Source: Planctomycetota bacterium (GTDB lineage: Bacteria > Planctomycetota > UBA1135 > UBA2386). Taken from it: DNA of 64,000 nt. Positions within the stretch are counted from its first letter, which is position 1, and each line of letters opens with the position of its first letter. Location: contig JADLFX010000050.1 in the NCBI GenBank assembly GCA_020849665.1, forward strand, positions 103,825 to 167,824, read 5' to 3'. Of this stretch, positions 24,706 to 33,567 are shown piece by piece. Below the pieces are notes generated by a model. It saw nothing but the letters and a program-made list of their open reading frames with translations, did no database searches and was not told the DNA's origin. A program made the position numbers and the translations under genes.

Positions 24706-25568
24706 ACGCTCCCCCACCAGCTGGCGAGCCGGTAGTCGCCCGGCGAGGGCACCGGATAGCGGTGCAGCACGTAGCCGGCCGCACCGAACACGGCGTCCTG
24801 GTGCCGCGCCAGTGCCCGCACTTCCTCGGCCATGGCGGCGCGCAGGCTCGCGTCCACCTGGATCCGCAGCTCGGCCGAGGTCTCCGGATCGACCAGCACG
24901 AGCCAGCCGTCCAGCACCGGCTGATGGTCCTCGGGCAGCACCGGCAGCCAGCCGCTCAGCGCGCGCCCGCTGCGGCGCGCATGCACGAGCAGGGGCACGG
25001 CGGCCTCGGGATCGGCGAAGTCCGAGATCCAGTGCACGCGGCCGGGCAGGCCACGCTGCAGGACCTTGCGCCACGCGACGTCCGGCGGGCGGTCGTCGAA
25101 CTCCGCGTCGCGCAGGAGGTCGAGGAGGCGCGGCAGCGAACGCGCGCCCTGGATGGTGTGCGTGCGGCCCGCGGGGTCGGCCACGTGCACGGCGTCCAGC
25201 TGCACCAGCCCCAGGCCGCCGAGCAGCGCCGCGAGGCGCAGCGCCGCCACGCGACGCTCCGGCGTGCCGGTGGCCATGCTGCGGGAGCGGTCCACCAGGA
25301 GGCTCAGCGCGCGATGCTGGTCTTCCTCCAGGACCTTCAGCACCAGCGCGCCGCTGCGTGCGTAGGCGTTCCAGTCGAGGAAGCGCAGGTCCTCTCCAGG
25401 GGCGTAGGCGCGGTGCCCCGCGAACGTGCCGCCGGGGGTCATGATCTTGCGCCGGCTGCGCCGCATCTCCACCACCACGTCGCGCAACCGCGGCGCGCGC
25501 GCCAGCACCGCGTGGAGCAGGTCCACGAACTCCGGCGGGAAGGGCTCGAAGCTCGCCGTGCCGCTCAC
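24687..25568 (-). CDS. DUF58-domain protein (MoxR-associated family)
   Basis: The 293-residue protein carries the DUF58 signature GHRAYAPGEDLRFLDWNAYAR at about residues 55-75. The vWA-like segment LLVDRSRSM follows near residue 97. There is no clear membrane segment. It begins at GTG overlapping the upstream stop (GTGA) and runs into the BatA gene, so the three genes are coupled. DUF58 proteins accompany MoxR chaperone-like ATPases and vWA proteins; their molecular role is not settled. Confidence 0.85.
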   Translation of the reverse strand: MSGTASFEPFPPEFVDLLHAVLARAPRLRDVVVEMRRSRRKIMTPGGTFAGHRAYAPGEDLRFLDWNAYARSGALVLKVLEEDQHRALSLLVDRSRSMATGTPERRVAALRLAALLGGLGLVQLDAVHVADPAGRTHTIQGARSLPRLLDLLRDAEFDDRPPDVAWRKVLQRGLPGRVHWISDFADPEAAVPLLVHARRSGRALSGWLPVLPEDHQPVLDGWLVLVDPETSAELRIQVDASLRAAMAEEVRALARHQDAVFGAAGYVLHRYPVPSPGDYRLASWWGSVWNSRS

Positions 25569-26491
25569 CGCCCCAGCTCCACCAGCGCGGCGAAGTAGCG
25601 GCGCACGAAGCCGCGTTCCCGTTCGGGGACGTGGCGCGACGCCAGCGCGCGCTCGTAGGCCTTCTGGTACTCGCGCGCGGGATCCACGGCGGACGGCTCC
25701 GGCCCGGGCTCCGGACGCGTGCGCCGTTCCGCCGGCTGGGGCGCGCGCGGCTCGGCCTGCTCGAGCAGGGCACGCTGCGCCAGGGCGCGCCGGGTCTCGC
25801 CGTCGCCGACGAAGCGCGGCACCACGAACTCGTCGCGCACCGGGAGCTGCAGGAGGGGCGGGGGAGGGTCCTGCTCGCGGGGCTCCGGGCGCGATTCCGT
25901 CTGCGGCGGGCGCGGCTCCGGACGCGGGGAACGGTCCGCCTGCGCGGCGGCACCGCCGCCCTGCGCCACCTCGCCGCCCAGGCCGGAACCGGACGCCCCG
26001 CCTCCGCCGCCGCCCAGGCCGGGCCAGGCCGGCGGGGCAAGCCAGCGCAGGAGGAGCAGGAACACGAGCACGGGCACGAGGTAGCGGATCGGCCCCAGGC
26101 GCGGCAGGATCGGCACACGCCGCCGCGGTGCTGGCACTCCCTCGAGCGCCGCCTCCAGGTCGCGCTGCAGCCAGAGCGGGAAGCCATCGGCCTGCCGCTC
26201 GCGCTCGCGCAGGCCGAGCCACGTGGTGAGGCGATCGCGCAGGCCGAGCTCGCGGTCGATCTGGTGCGCCGGCAGGCGGGCGCGCAGGGCTGCGGTGGTG
26301 CCCGCGAGGGCGAGCCACGCGGCGGCTGCGGCGAACACCCAGACGCGCAGGCTCGGCACGAACACCTCGCAGGCGAGGCAGACGAGCGCCGCGACCAGGC
26401 CGTGCGCGACGACCGTGGCCGCGGCGCGCAGGAGGCGGTGCACCAGCCGGAGCTCGCGCACCATCCCGTGCAATCCGGCCGGCTGGGTCAC
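25565..26491 (-). CDS. Membrane protein of unknown function with Pro-rich middle, upstream of DUF58
   Basis: I do not recognise this 308-residue protein. It has two N-terminal hydrophobic helices (about 25-65), a cytoplasmic helical stretch (LGLRDRLTTWLGL), a third helix at about 135-150, then a Gly-rich and Pro/Arg/Glu-rich region without predicted structure. The C-terminus is helical. Similar layouts occur in proteins found between MoxR and BatA genes. Its stop is shared with the DUF58 start, and it begins 43 nt after the DUF4340 gene. Confidence 0.65.
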   Translation of the reverse strand: MTQPAGLHGMVRELRLVHRLLRAAATVVAHGLVAALVCLACEVFVPSLRVWVFAAAAAWLALAGTTAALRARLPAHQIDRELGLRDRLTTWLGLRERERQADGFPLWLQRDLEAALEGVPAPRRRVPILPRLGPIRYLVPVLVFLLLLRWLAPPAWPGLGGGGGGASGSGLGGEVAQGGGAAAQADRSPRPEPRPPQTESRPEPREQDPPPPLLQLPVRDEFVVPRFVGDGETRRALAQRALLEQAEPRAPQPAERRTRPEPGPEPSAVDPAREYQKAYERALASRHVPERERGFVRRYFAALVELGR

Positions 26492-26534
26492 CCTTCCGAT
26501 CGTAGCGCGCCGCGTGCGGACGGCCCGGGTGCGC

Positions 26535-27680
26535 TCACTTGTTCGGCTGCGTGGCCGGCGCGGTCTCGGTCGGCTGCGTGGCAGGCTGGGAGGCGGGTGC
26601 CGGGTCGAAGAACTCCACCGGGTCCTTCTCGTAGGGCGTCCGGTCCCACTCGTTGACCGAGAACAGGAAGTTGCTCGTGTTGGCGCGGGCGTACATCTCC
26701 TGGGTCTCGGGGATCTTCTTGCCGATCCACAGCGAGTACACGGTGCCGTCCTCCAGGGTGGCCGAGACCTCGAAGTCGCCGGGCTCGAGCCCGCGCTCGC
26801 CGAGCACGGGTTTGGCCGGCAGCGGGCCGCGGAACTTCTGCGCCGCGACGTAGCGGAAGCGCGAGAGCAGGTTCTGCACCTCGCCCTGGCGCACCGCGCC
26901 GGTCCCGGCCGGGGCGTCCACTGCCTTCCATGCCGCGTCGGTGACCTTGTCCTTCGTGAAGGCGGCCTTGCCCTTGGGGTTGCGGAACGCGAACGACTTC
27001 ACCTTGCCCTCCTCGAACTGGTGGATCTTCTTGTCCAGCCACGGATCGGGGTCGGTGTTCAGCACCCAGTAGTCGGTCTCGTAGAGGATCACGTCCTTGT
27101 TGCCGGCCGGGTTCTTGGAGTCGAACTTCCGGACGTAGTAGCCCTTGAGGACCTCTTCGCCCCACTTCCCGCCGCTGGCATCCTTGCCGAGGATCAGCTC
27201 GGCGACGGGATTGTTGTTGGCGTCGATGCACTGGATCAGGGTGCCCGTGTCGTCCGTGAGGTTGCGTTCCCTGAGGAACGCGTCGTCGGCTTCGGCCTTG
27301 GCCAGGGCCTTGCGGTCGATGCGGATCCGCTTCAGGTGGTCGAGGATGTCCACCTCGATCCGCGACGTCACGAGCGGCACGCCCCGCAGCTCGCCGTCCG
27401 CGAGCTTCCAGGTCTGGTCGTCCTTGACCATCACCAGGACGTCGAACTCGGCGGGCTTCGCCGGTTCGCCGTCCTTGGGCTTCTCGTCCTTCTTGTCGCC
27501 CTCGGGCTTCTTCTTGGGCTGGCGGATCTGGATCGCGCGCACGTTCTCGGCGGTGAAGCCCTCGAAGAGTCGCGGGATGGTGTCGTAGGCGGTGAACGTC
27601 TGCCGGTCCTTGCGGAGCTCCCAGAAGGTGAGGAGTCCCAGGACGACGGCGATCGCGGCCAGGATGAGGTTGGTCTTCAT
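26535..27680 (-). CDS. DUF4340 protein of GldG-type ABC system
   Basis: The 381-residue protein is anchored by one N-terminal helix (residues 5-20, ILAAIAVVLGLLTF). The rest is a beta-rich periplasmic domain matching DUF4340: FEGFTAENVRAIQI, then WKLADGELRGVPLVTSRIE and a repeat of the same unit further on. A Lys/Glu/Pro-rich insert lies near residues 54-78 and a Pro/Thr-rich tail ends it. It begins 18 nt after gldG and is expected to work with the GldA/F/G-like transporter. Confidence 0.88.
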   Translation of the reverse strand: MKTNLILAAIAVVLGLLTFWELRKDRQTFTAYDTIPRLFEGFTAENVRAIQIRQPKKKPEGDKKDEKPKDGEPAKPAEFDVLVMVKDDQTWKLADGELRGVPLVTSRIEVDILDHLKRIRIDRKALAKAEADDAFLRERNLTDDTGTLIQCIDANNNPVAELILGKDASGGKWGEEVLKGYYVRKFDSKNPAGNKDVILYETDYWVLNTDPDPWLDKKIHQFEEGKVKSFAFRNPKGKAAFTKDKVTDAAWKAVDAPAGTGAVRQGEVQNLLSRFRYVAAQKFRGPLPAKPVLGERGLEPGDFEVSATLEDGTVYSLWIGKKIPETQEMYARANTSNFLFSVNEWDRTPYEKDPVEFFDPAPASQPATQPTETAPATQPNK

Positions 27681-27698
27681 GGTCGTCGCGTTCGGGGC

Positions 27699-29810
27699 TC
27701 AGGCGTTGGTGGCGGAGAGGAAGGCCCGCTTCTGGGCGCGGCGGCCGAGGAGGACCACCAGCCCGCAGAGCACGAGCAGGACCACGGGCACCACGATGTT
27801 CGCGGTGCGCAGGTAGACGGCCTTGCGGTTCTCGCGCTGGGTGAGGACCTCGGCCGGCTCCTCCACACCGGGCTTGGACTCGACGAAGTTGAGCATCCGC
27901 TCCGTCGCTGCCTTCGAGCTCAGCTCGAGCAGGTCCTTGTCCTCCTGCAGGTCGTCGAGGAGGAGCGCGAAGAACACGATCCCGCGCTCGTCGGCGATCG
28001 GCCCGCCGGCCTGGGCGTGGGCGTTGGAGAGCAGATCGTCGCGCAGGAAGTCGGAGTCGCCGATCACGATCAGGCGGGCCGGCTTGCCCTGCAGGATCGG
28101 AGCCGGATCCTTGTCCTTGTCGTCGACCTTGGTGTCCTGGCCGGGCTGCGGCGGACCCTGGACGTCCGGCTGCGTGGCCGGGGCACTCTCCGTGCCGTCG
28201 GGCTGCGTGGTCGGAGACGTCGAGATCGGCTCGGCCAGCGGGTCCTTGACCTCCTCCTTCTTGGGCTCCGGCGGCTTGCGCGGCGGGATCTCCTTGCCCG
28301 TGAAGAAGGAGCCGAAGGTCCCGCGCAGGGCCACGGCCAGGGAGACCTGGCGCCTGGGCTCGGAGTTGAACTTGCTTTGGATCCGGGAGCGGAACCGGTT
28401 GTAGTTCCGCACCTTGGTGGTCGGATTCGGATCGGGGCCGAAGGGGTCCAGGTTGGGCTGCGCCTCCTCGACCATCGCGAACGGCGAGGAGCGGAACCAG
28501 ACCTCGCCGTTCACGCCCTCAGGGAGCTTCTCGGAGAGCGCCACGGGGCAGGGCCAGAAGAGCCCCGGCCCTGCGCCGCGGCCGCGCTTGGCGACGGCGT
28601 CGAGGATCGCCACCGAGGTGTTGATGCCCGGCTTGAAGGTGTTGCGGTAGGCGTTGGCCTTGTCGCTGTCGATCCTGCCGTCGCCGTCCTGCGCCGCGAT
28701 CGTCACCCATCGCTCGTCGGCCCAGTCGTTCGCGATCGGATGGAACCAGTAGTAGTACGGCAGCGCCTCGACCTGCTGGCCGAGGTTGCCGGGCACCGCC
28801 AGGTAGATGGGCTCGTGGAGCTGCTCCACCATCTCGAGCACCATCTTGTCTTCGACGCGCACGCCGTAGTGGGCCAGCTGGTCGACGAACTTGAGCTTCG
28901 CGTCCTGCGCGTCGTAGAGGACCCCGCGGGTCATGAACGAGCGCTGCCCGGAGAGGTCCACCTCGGGCGAGTCCGCGAACACCACGAGGGAGCCGCCCCG
29001 CATCAGGAACTGGTCGAGGGCGTACTTCTGCCGGTCGGTGAGGTTCTTGGGGCGGATCAACAGGACCGTGCTGACGTCGTCGGGGACGAGCTTGCCCTCG
29101 TTGAGATCCAGATCGCTCAGGTCGTAGCGGCCCTTGAGCATCTCCTTGAAGCGGGTGAAGCCCTGCGGCTGGCCGCGCTGCTGCATGAACATCCCGCCGG
29201 TTCCGGCATCGGTGGAGAACGCGAGCACGCCGATCTTGGGCTTGGACTTGGCCGTCAGCTCCTTGATCAGCCGCGTGAACATCGCCTCGTACTGGAACGG
29301 CCACTGCAGGAAGCTCAGCATCGGGATGGTGCGCTGGGCATCCCGATAACGCAGGCGCACGCCCTGCCAGATGGTCTGGACCGAGAGCGCGTCGGTGCCC
29401 GCGGAGGACAAGCGCGTGGGCCGCAGGCCGAGGCGCTCCGCCTTCTCGGTGAGCAGCGCGTCGGATTGCGGGTCGAAGTACTGGACCGCGACCTTGCCCT
29501 TCCCCTTCTGGACGTACTCGTCCAGGATGCCGCGCAGATTCTGGCGCAGCTCCCGGTAGATCGACGGCAGCTTGTCGTCGGGGCTGAAGTAGCACTCGAT
29601 CAGCAGCCGGTCGTCCATGCCGTCGAGCACGCGCTGGGTCGAGCCCGTGAACGAGTAGAGCTGGTCGGAGGTGAGATCGACGCGGGCGCGATAGCGCCCG
29701 GCCAGGAACACGACCTGACCCAGCACGAGGAGGATCAGGACCACGCGCAGGATCACCACCAGGACATAGCCCTGGGCGGCGCCGCGCATCGGGTGCGAGA
29801 AGCTCGTCAT
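27699..29810 (-). CDS. gldG: GldG-like ABC-associated membrane protein
   Basis: The 703-residue protein has an N-terminal helix (residues 15-40), a large periplasmic region and a C-terminal helix (VVPVVLLVLCGLVVLLGRR). The segment RVDLTSDQLYSFTGSTQRVLDGMD at the start of the periplasmic part is the hallmark of the GldG/IFT52-like family. A Lys/Glu/Pro-rich insert lies near residue 525. In gliding Bacteroidetes GldA/F/G form an ABC complex; outside that group the substrate is unknown. It lies 4 nt after the permease gene. Confidence 0.88.
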   Translation of the reverse strand: MTSFSHPMRGAAQGYVLVVILRVVLILLVLGQVVFLAGRYRARVDLTSDQLYSFTGSTQRVLDGMDDRLLIECYFSPDDKLPSIYRELRQNLRGILDEYVQKGKGKVAVQYFDPQSDALLTEKAERLGLRPTRLSSAGTDALSVQTIWQGVRLRYRDAQRTIPMLSFLQWPFQYEAMFTRLIKELTAKSKPKIGVLAFSTDAGTGGMFMQQRGQPQGFTRFKEMLKGRYDLSDLDLNEGKLVPDDVSTVLLIRPKNLTDRQKYALDQFLMRGGSLVVFADSPEVDLSGQRSFMTRGVLYDAQDAKLKFVDQLAHYGVRVEDKMVLEMVEQLHEPIYLAVPGNLGQQVEALPYYYWFHPIANDWADERWVTIAAQDGDGRIDSDKANAYRNTFKPGINTSVAILDAVAKRGRGAGPGLFWPCPVALSEKLPEGVNGEVWFRSSPFAMVEEAQPNLDPFGPDPNPTTKVRNYNRFRSRIQSKFNSEPRRQVSLAVALRGTFGSFFTGKEIPPRKPPEPKKEEVKDPLAEPISTSPTTQPDGTESAPATQPDVQGPPQPGQDTKVDDKDKDPAPILQGKPARLIVIGDSDFLRDDLLSNAHAQAGGPIADERGIVFFALLLDDLQEDKDLLELSSKAATERMLNFVESKPGVEEPAEVLTQRENRKAVYLRTANIVVPVVLLVLCGLVVLLGRRAQKRAFLSATNA

Positions 29811-29814
29811 GGGA

Positions 29815-30549
29815 TCAACCCCTCACGCGCCGCCCGTTCAGGACGAGGGCGTTCGCGTACAGGAAGAAGCCGCAGAAGCACAGGTAGTAGATGAAGTCCC
29901 GCGTGTCGAACACGCCACGCGCGATGCTGCTGAAATAGGCGTACGGACTCAGGCCGCCCAGGATCGCGGCCATCCACTCCGGCAGGTATCCGCCCAGGTT
30001 CACCAGGACCATCGGCGTGCCCAGCAGGTAGAGCGCCAGCAGGACGATCAGCGCCACGAGCAGGGCGATGATCTGGTCGCGCGAGAGGCTCGAGCAGAAC
30101 ATCCCCACCGCGATGTAGGCGCCGCTCATCAGGAGCGCGGCCAGGTAGGCGCAGAGCACCGGGCCCCAGTCCAGCTCGCCGAACATGCCGATGGTCACCG
30201 GCAGCCCGAAGGTGAGCAGGAGCAGCACGGCGAGGAACGAGAGCGCCGCGACGAACTTGCCCGCGATGAGCTGGGCCACGGTGACCGGGAAGGTCATGAG
30301 CAGCTCGAGCGTGCCCTGTTTGCGCTCCTCGGCCCACAGGCGCATGGTCAGCGCCGGCAGGAAGAGCAGGAAGAGGAACGGGAAGTTGCCGAAGAAGCTG
30401 TCCAGGCGCGCGGGCCCGCGCGGCGTGAAGAGCCGATCGGTGCCGAAGTACATCATCGCGGCCAGGAAGAGCCCTCCGAACACGTACGCGATCGGCGAGA
30501 GGAAGTAGCTCTTCAGCTCGCGCCGCAGGATCACCACCATCTCATGCAT
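29815..30549 (-). CDS. gldF: ABC-2 type permease, GldF-like
   Basis: The 244-residue protein has six hydrophobic segments of an ABC-2 permease and begins with the typical ILRRELKSYFLSPIAYVFGGLFL. LWAEERKQGTLELLMTFPVT, near residue 70, is the family coupling segment. It forms the membrane channel for the ATPase encoded just upstream, overlapping that gene by 8 nt. A second possible ATG is at 30545. Confidence 0.92.
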   Translation of the reverse strand: MHEMVVILRRELKSYFLSPIAYVFGGLFLAAMMYFGTDRLFTPRGPARLDSFFGNFPFLFLLFLPALTMRLWAEERKQGTLELLMTFPVTVAQLIAGKFVAALSFLAVLLLLTFGLPVTIGMFGELDWGPVLCAYLAALLMSGAYIAVGMFCSSLSRDQIIALLVALIVLLALYLLGTPMVLVNLGGYLPEWMAAILGGLSPYAYFSSIARGVFDTRDFIYYLCFCGFFLYANALVLNGRRVRG

Positions 30550-31498
30550 GGGACACCTCCTTGCCCGACTCGGTGGTCTTGGCGCGGAACACGTCCTCCA
30601 GGGTGGCCTTCTCGCGGTAGAGCTCGGCGAGGTCCCAGCCGTTCTTCACCACGAGCTTGGCCACCGCCTCGGCCAGGTGGGAGTCGTGGCTGGTCCCCGG
30701 GTCGATGCGCACGGTCACGTAGCCGGCCTCGTTGGCCAGCTCGCGGACCGGTCGGTTCTGGAACACCTCGCGCAGCTGGCGCTGGACCGCCTCCGCGGGC
30801 CCCTTGATCCGCGCCACGATGGCGCCGCCCGGCATCTGCGCGACCAGCCGGTCGCGGGTGTCGTTGGCGACGATCTCGCCCTGGCGCACGATGATCACCC
30901 GGCTGCACGAGGCCTCGACCTCCTGCAGGTAGTGCGTCGAGAGGATCACGGTGTGGTCCTCGCTGAGGCGCTTGATGAGGCCGCGCACCTCGACGATCTG
31001 GTTGGGATCCAGGCCCGACGTGGGCTCGTCGAGGATGAGCACGTCGGGTTGGTGCACCATCGCCTGGGCCAGGCCGACGCGCTGCTTGTAGCCCTTGGAC
31101 AGCTCCAGGATGTTCTTGCCGACGGCGCGCTGCAGGCCGCAGAGGCTGACCACCCGGTCGACCGCGGGAGCGACCTCGCGCGCGGGCACGCCGCGGATCT
31201 CCGCGGCGAAGCGCAGGTAGTCGTCGACCCGCATCTCGGTGTAGAGCGGCGTGGACTCGGGCAGGTAGCCGATCTTGCGCCGCACCTCGAGCGAATCTTC
31301 GACCACGTCGAGTCCGTCCACGGTCGCCTTGCCGCCGCTGGGCAGCAGGTAGCCGGTCAGGATCTTCATCGTCGTCGACTTGCCGGCGCCGTTGGGGCCG
31401 AGGAAGCCGATGACCTCGCCGCGGTGTACCTCGAAGGTGATCCCCTTCAAGGCCTGCGTGAGGCCATAGGTCTTGGAGAGGTTTTGAACGGTGATCAT
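30542..31498 (-). CDS. gldA: ABC transporter ATP-binding protein, GldA-like
   Basis: The 318-residue ATPase has Walker A GPNGAGKST near residue 36, a variant signature LSKGYKQR, Walker B VLILDEPTSGLD, and the switch His in STHYLQE. A C-terminal extension of about 100 residues is common in this subfamily. The ATG at 31498 (MITVQNLSKTYG) was chosen because the family starts there. It is the first gene of a minus-strand operon running to BatA at 23116; rho ends about 80 nt upstream, on the same strand. Confidence 0.93.
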   Translation of the reverse strand: MITVQNLSKTYGLTQALKGITFEVHRGEVIGFLGPNGAGKSTTMKILTGYLLPSGGKATVDGLDVVEDSLEVRRKIGYLPESTPLYTEMRVDDYLRFAAEIRGVPAREVAPAVDRVVSLCGLQRAVGKNILELSKGYKQRVGLAQAMVHQPDVLILDEPTSGLDPNQIVEVRGLIKRLSEDHTVILSTHYLQEVEASCSRVIIVRQGEIVANDTRDRLVAQMPGGAIVARIKGPAEAVQRQLREVFQNRPVRELANEAGYVTVRIDPGTSHDSHLAEAVAKLVVKNGWDLAELYREKATLEDVFRAKTTESGKEVSHA

Positions 31499-31577
31499 GA
31501 CTGCGTAGGGATTGAGGGTGCGAGTTCTGCGGGGCTCCATGCCGCGCCCGTGGGCGCGGCGCCGGGGAGCGGGCCGG

Positions 31578-32963
31578 CTACTCCTCGACGCGGAACGAGG
31601 CCAGGAACTGGGCGTTGCTGGACGTCTTCTCGAGCTTGTCGATGAGCAGGGGCATGGCGTCGAGGGACTGCATCCGGGACAGGACCCGACGCAACGTATA
31701 GACCCGCTTGGTTACTTCCGGGCCCAGAAGGAGTTCCTCCTTGCGGGTGCCGGACAGTGCCAGATCGATGGCGGGGAAGATGCGTCGCTCGGCCAGCTGG
31801 CGGTTGAGGACCAGCTCCATGTTTCCGGTGCCCTTGAACTCCTCGAAGATCACCTGGTCCATGCGCGAGCCCGTCTCCACCAGCGTGGTGGCCAGGATGG
31901 TGAGGGAGCCGCCCTCCTCGCACTTGCGCGCCGAACCGAAGAACTTCTTGGGCACCTCGAGGACCTTGGCCCCCAGGCCGCCGGACATGGTGCCGCCGCC
32001 GCGGCCGCCCAGGTCGGAGTTGTAGGCGCGGGTGAGGCGGGTGATCGAGTCGAGCAGGATCACCACGTCCTGGCCGCATTCCACCAGGCGCATGGCGCGC
32101 TTCAGCGCCATCTCGGAGACGCGGATGTGGTGCTTGGGCCCTTCGTCGAGCGTGGAGACGATCACCTCGCTGTGCGGTCCCGAGACGCTGCGGCGCCAGC
32201 CCGTGGCCTCCTCGGGGCGCTCGTCGATGAGGAGCACCATCATGTGCACGTCCGGATAGCGCTCGGCGATCGAGTGGCAGATCTTCTGCAGCAGCACGGT
32301 CTTGCCGGAGCGCGGCGGCGCGACCACGAGGCCGCGCTGGCCTTTGCCGATCGGGCAGAGCAGGTCGATGATCCGCAGGCTGATGTCGCCATCGCCGGGC
32401 TCCAGCACGAAGTGCGGGCCGGGATCGACGACGGTGAGATCCTTGAAGGTGCGCCGCTTCTGCGCGTCTTCGGGCGCCATCCCGTCCACGCGATCGACGG
32501 TGGCGAGCGTGAGGCGCTGGGCCCCCCGGCTGGGGATGCCGGCCTGTCCGACGATCTCGCTGCCCTCCAGCAGGCGGTGCTGGCGCACGATGGCAGCCGG
32601 CACGAACACGTCGGTGCTGGGGTCGCTGGCGGGCAGGAAGCTGTTGCGCGGCGAACGCAGCCAACCGGTGAAGTCCTTCTGCAGATCGAGGACGCCCGTG
32701 GCGGCCTCGGTGGGGCCGTCGATCACGGGTGGCTGGAAGTCGCCGCCCCCGCCCATCGCAGGGGAACCCCCGCCCCCGCCCCCGCCGCCGCCTCCACCAC
32801 CCCCTCCGCCACCACCACCGCCGTAGCCGCCTCCGCCGCCGCGGCCGCCACGCCGGCGACGCCGCCGGCCACCACGCCAGCGCCGCTGTCCGCCGTTGCC
32901 GTTCTGGGATTGCGGCACCCCCTGACCAAACGGTTCAGGGAAGCCGATCTCGCTTTCCGTCAT
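31578..32963 (-). CDS. rho: Transcription termination factor Rho with Gly-rich insertion
   Basis: Rho is a hexameric RNA helicase that ends transcription. The 461-residue protein has an RNA-binding region, Walker A APPRSGKT (Lys221), LIDERPEE, Walker B VVILLDSITRL, the Q-loop region (SARKCEEGGSLTI), and the R-loop segment (VIFEEFKGTGNMEL). Residues 27-80 are unusual: an Arg-rich block, then a run of 19 Gly (48-66) and more Gly. This disordered insert could bind RNA or phase-separate. The coding tract is simple-sequence DNA (about 32760-32850). The start follows a long leader region. Confidence 0.95.
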   Translation of the reverse strand: MTESEIGFPEPFGQGVPQSQNGNGGQRRWRGGRRRRRRGGRGGGGGYGGGGGGGGGGGGGGGGGGGSPAMGGGGDFQPPVIDGPTEAATGVLDLQKDFTGWLRSPRNSFLPASDPSTDVFVPAAIVRQHRLLEGSEIVGQAGIPSRGAQRLTLATVDRVDGMAPEDAQKRRTFKDLTVVDPGPHFVLEPGDGDISLRIIDLLCPIGKGQRGLVVAPPRSGKTVLLQKICHSIAERYPDVHMMVLLIDERPEEATGWRRSVSGPHSEVIVSTLDEGPKHHIRVSEMALKRAMRLVECGQDVVILLDSITRLTRAYNSDLGGRGGGTMSGGLGAKVLEVPKKFFGSARKCEEGGSLTILATTLVETGSRMDQVIFEEFKGTGNMELVLNRQLAERRIFPAIDLALSGTRKEELLLGPEVTKRVYTLRRVLSRMQSLDAMPLLIDKLEKTSSNAQFLASFRVEE

Positions 32964-32991
32964 GGGATCTTCCCGATTGCTCTTGTGCGTA

Positions 32992-33012
32992 CCGTGGGCT
33001 TCGAACCCACGG
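32992..33012 (-). other. T-arm-like hairpin upstream of rho
   Basis: A perfect 7-bp stem ccgtggg/cccacgg closes a 7-nt loop that reads TTCGAAG on the minus strand, just like a tRNA T-loop. It lies 29 nt upstream of the rho start, within the 604-nt stretch (32964-33567) that has no convincing gene. No matching 5' acceptor strand or anticodon arm was found. It may be a leader hairpin or a tRNA remnant. Confidence 0.4.
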
Positions 33013-33392
33013 ACCTAGGGCTGGTCGATCCGCGGAACCCGAGCCAGACCGGGCACCCGAAACCCGCCAGCCGGGGCTGGGGGAAGCGGAGGTCCGGGTG
33101 CATGCCTCCCGTGCAACGTGCAGAGGAATGCCGGACTGGGGGTCCGCGCGTCGGCGGGACTCGAACGATGGCGAACTCCGCCCTCCTGTTCCGCGAGCTT
33201 CCGTCCGTGCGTCACCCTGGAGGGGGACCCCGGACACCGCGAAGCCGGAGGACGCTTTCGACCTCGGCGCGCGCCGGCCCCACGATCTGGGGCCACACGG
33301 CGAGCGCAGCTCCTGCCGACGGCGCGGAACACTACCGGGCGCCTGCGGGAACCGCAACCCGCGCGAAGGAAAACTCCGCCTGCCACCAGGGG

Positions 33393-33411
33393 CAGGGGCG
33401 GCGAACCCGCC
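33393..33411. terminator. GC-rich hairpin in the rho-clpP intergenic region
   Basis: A 7-bp stem ggggcgg/ccgcccc with a 5-nt loop lies between the divergent rho and clpP genes. No gene ends here, so it may be a leader structure instead of a terminator. Confidence 0.25.
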
Positions 33412-33567
33412 CCCGCCCTCGCCGTTCGGCTTGCGTCGCTGCCATGGACAGGCTAGGACGGCTCAGCTCGGACCGCAGGGTCCGGCGCCGACTCAATTCG
33501 CCGGGCCAGACAGGCCGAAGGGTTGCCCACGGCCTGTCGCGACCGCTCCGGCGACCCATCCAAGATC

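Noticed and set aside
26223..29894. A 1223-codon plus-strand open frame
   Set aside because: It lies antisense to the DUF4340 and GldG genes and has no family match.
32760..32850. Simple-sequence tract in rho as an assembly error
   Set aside because: The tract keeps the rho frame and encodes Gly throughout, so it is more likely real. Its exact length still needs accurate reads.
32986..33060. Complete tRNA on the minus strand
   Set aside because: Only a T-arm-like stem-loop is present. No anticodon arm, D-arm or complementary 5' acceptor could be found and no CCA follows, so I list only the hairpin.
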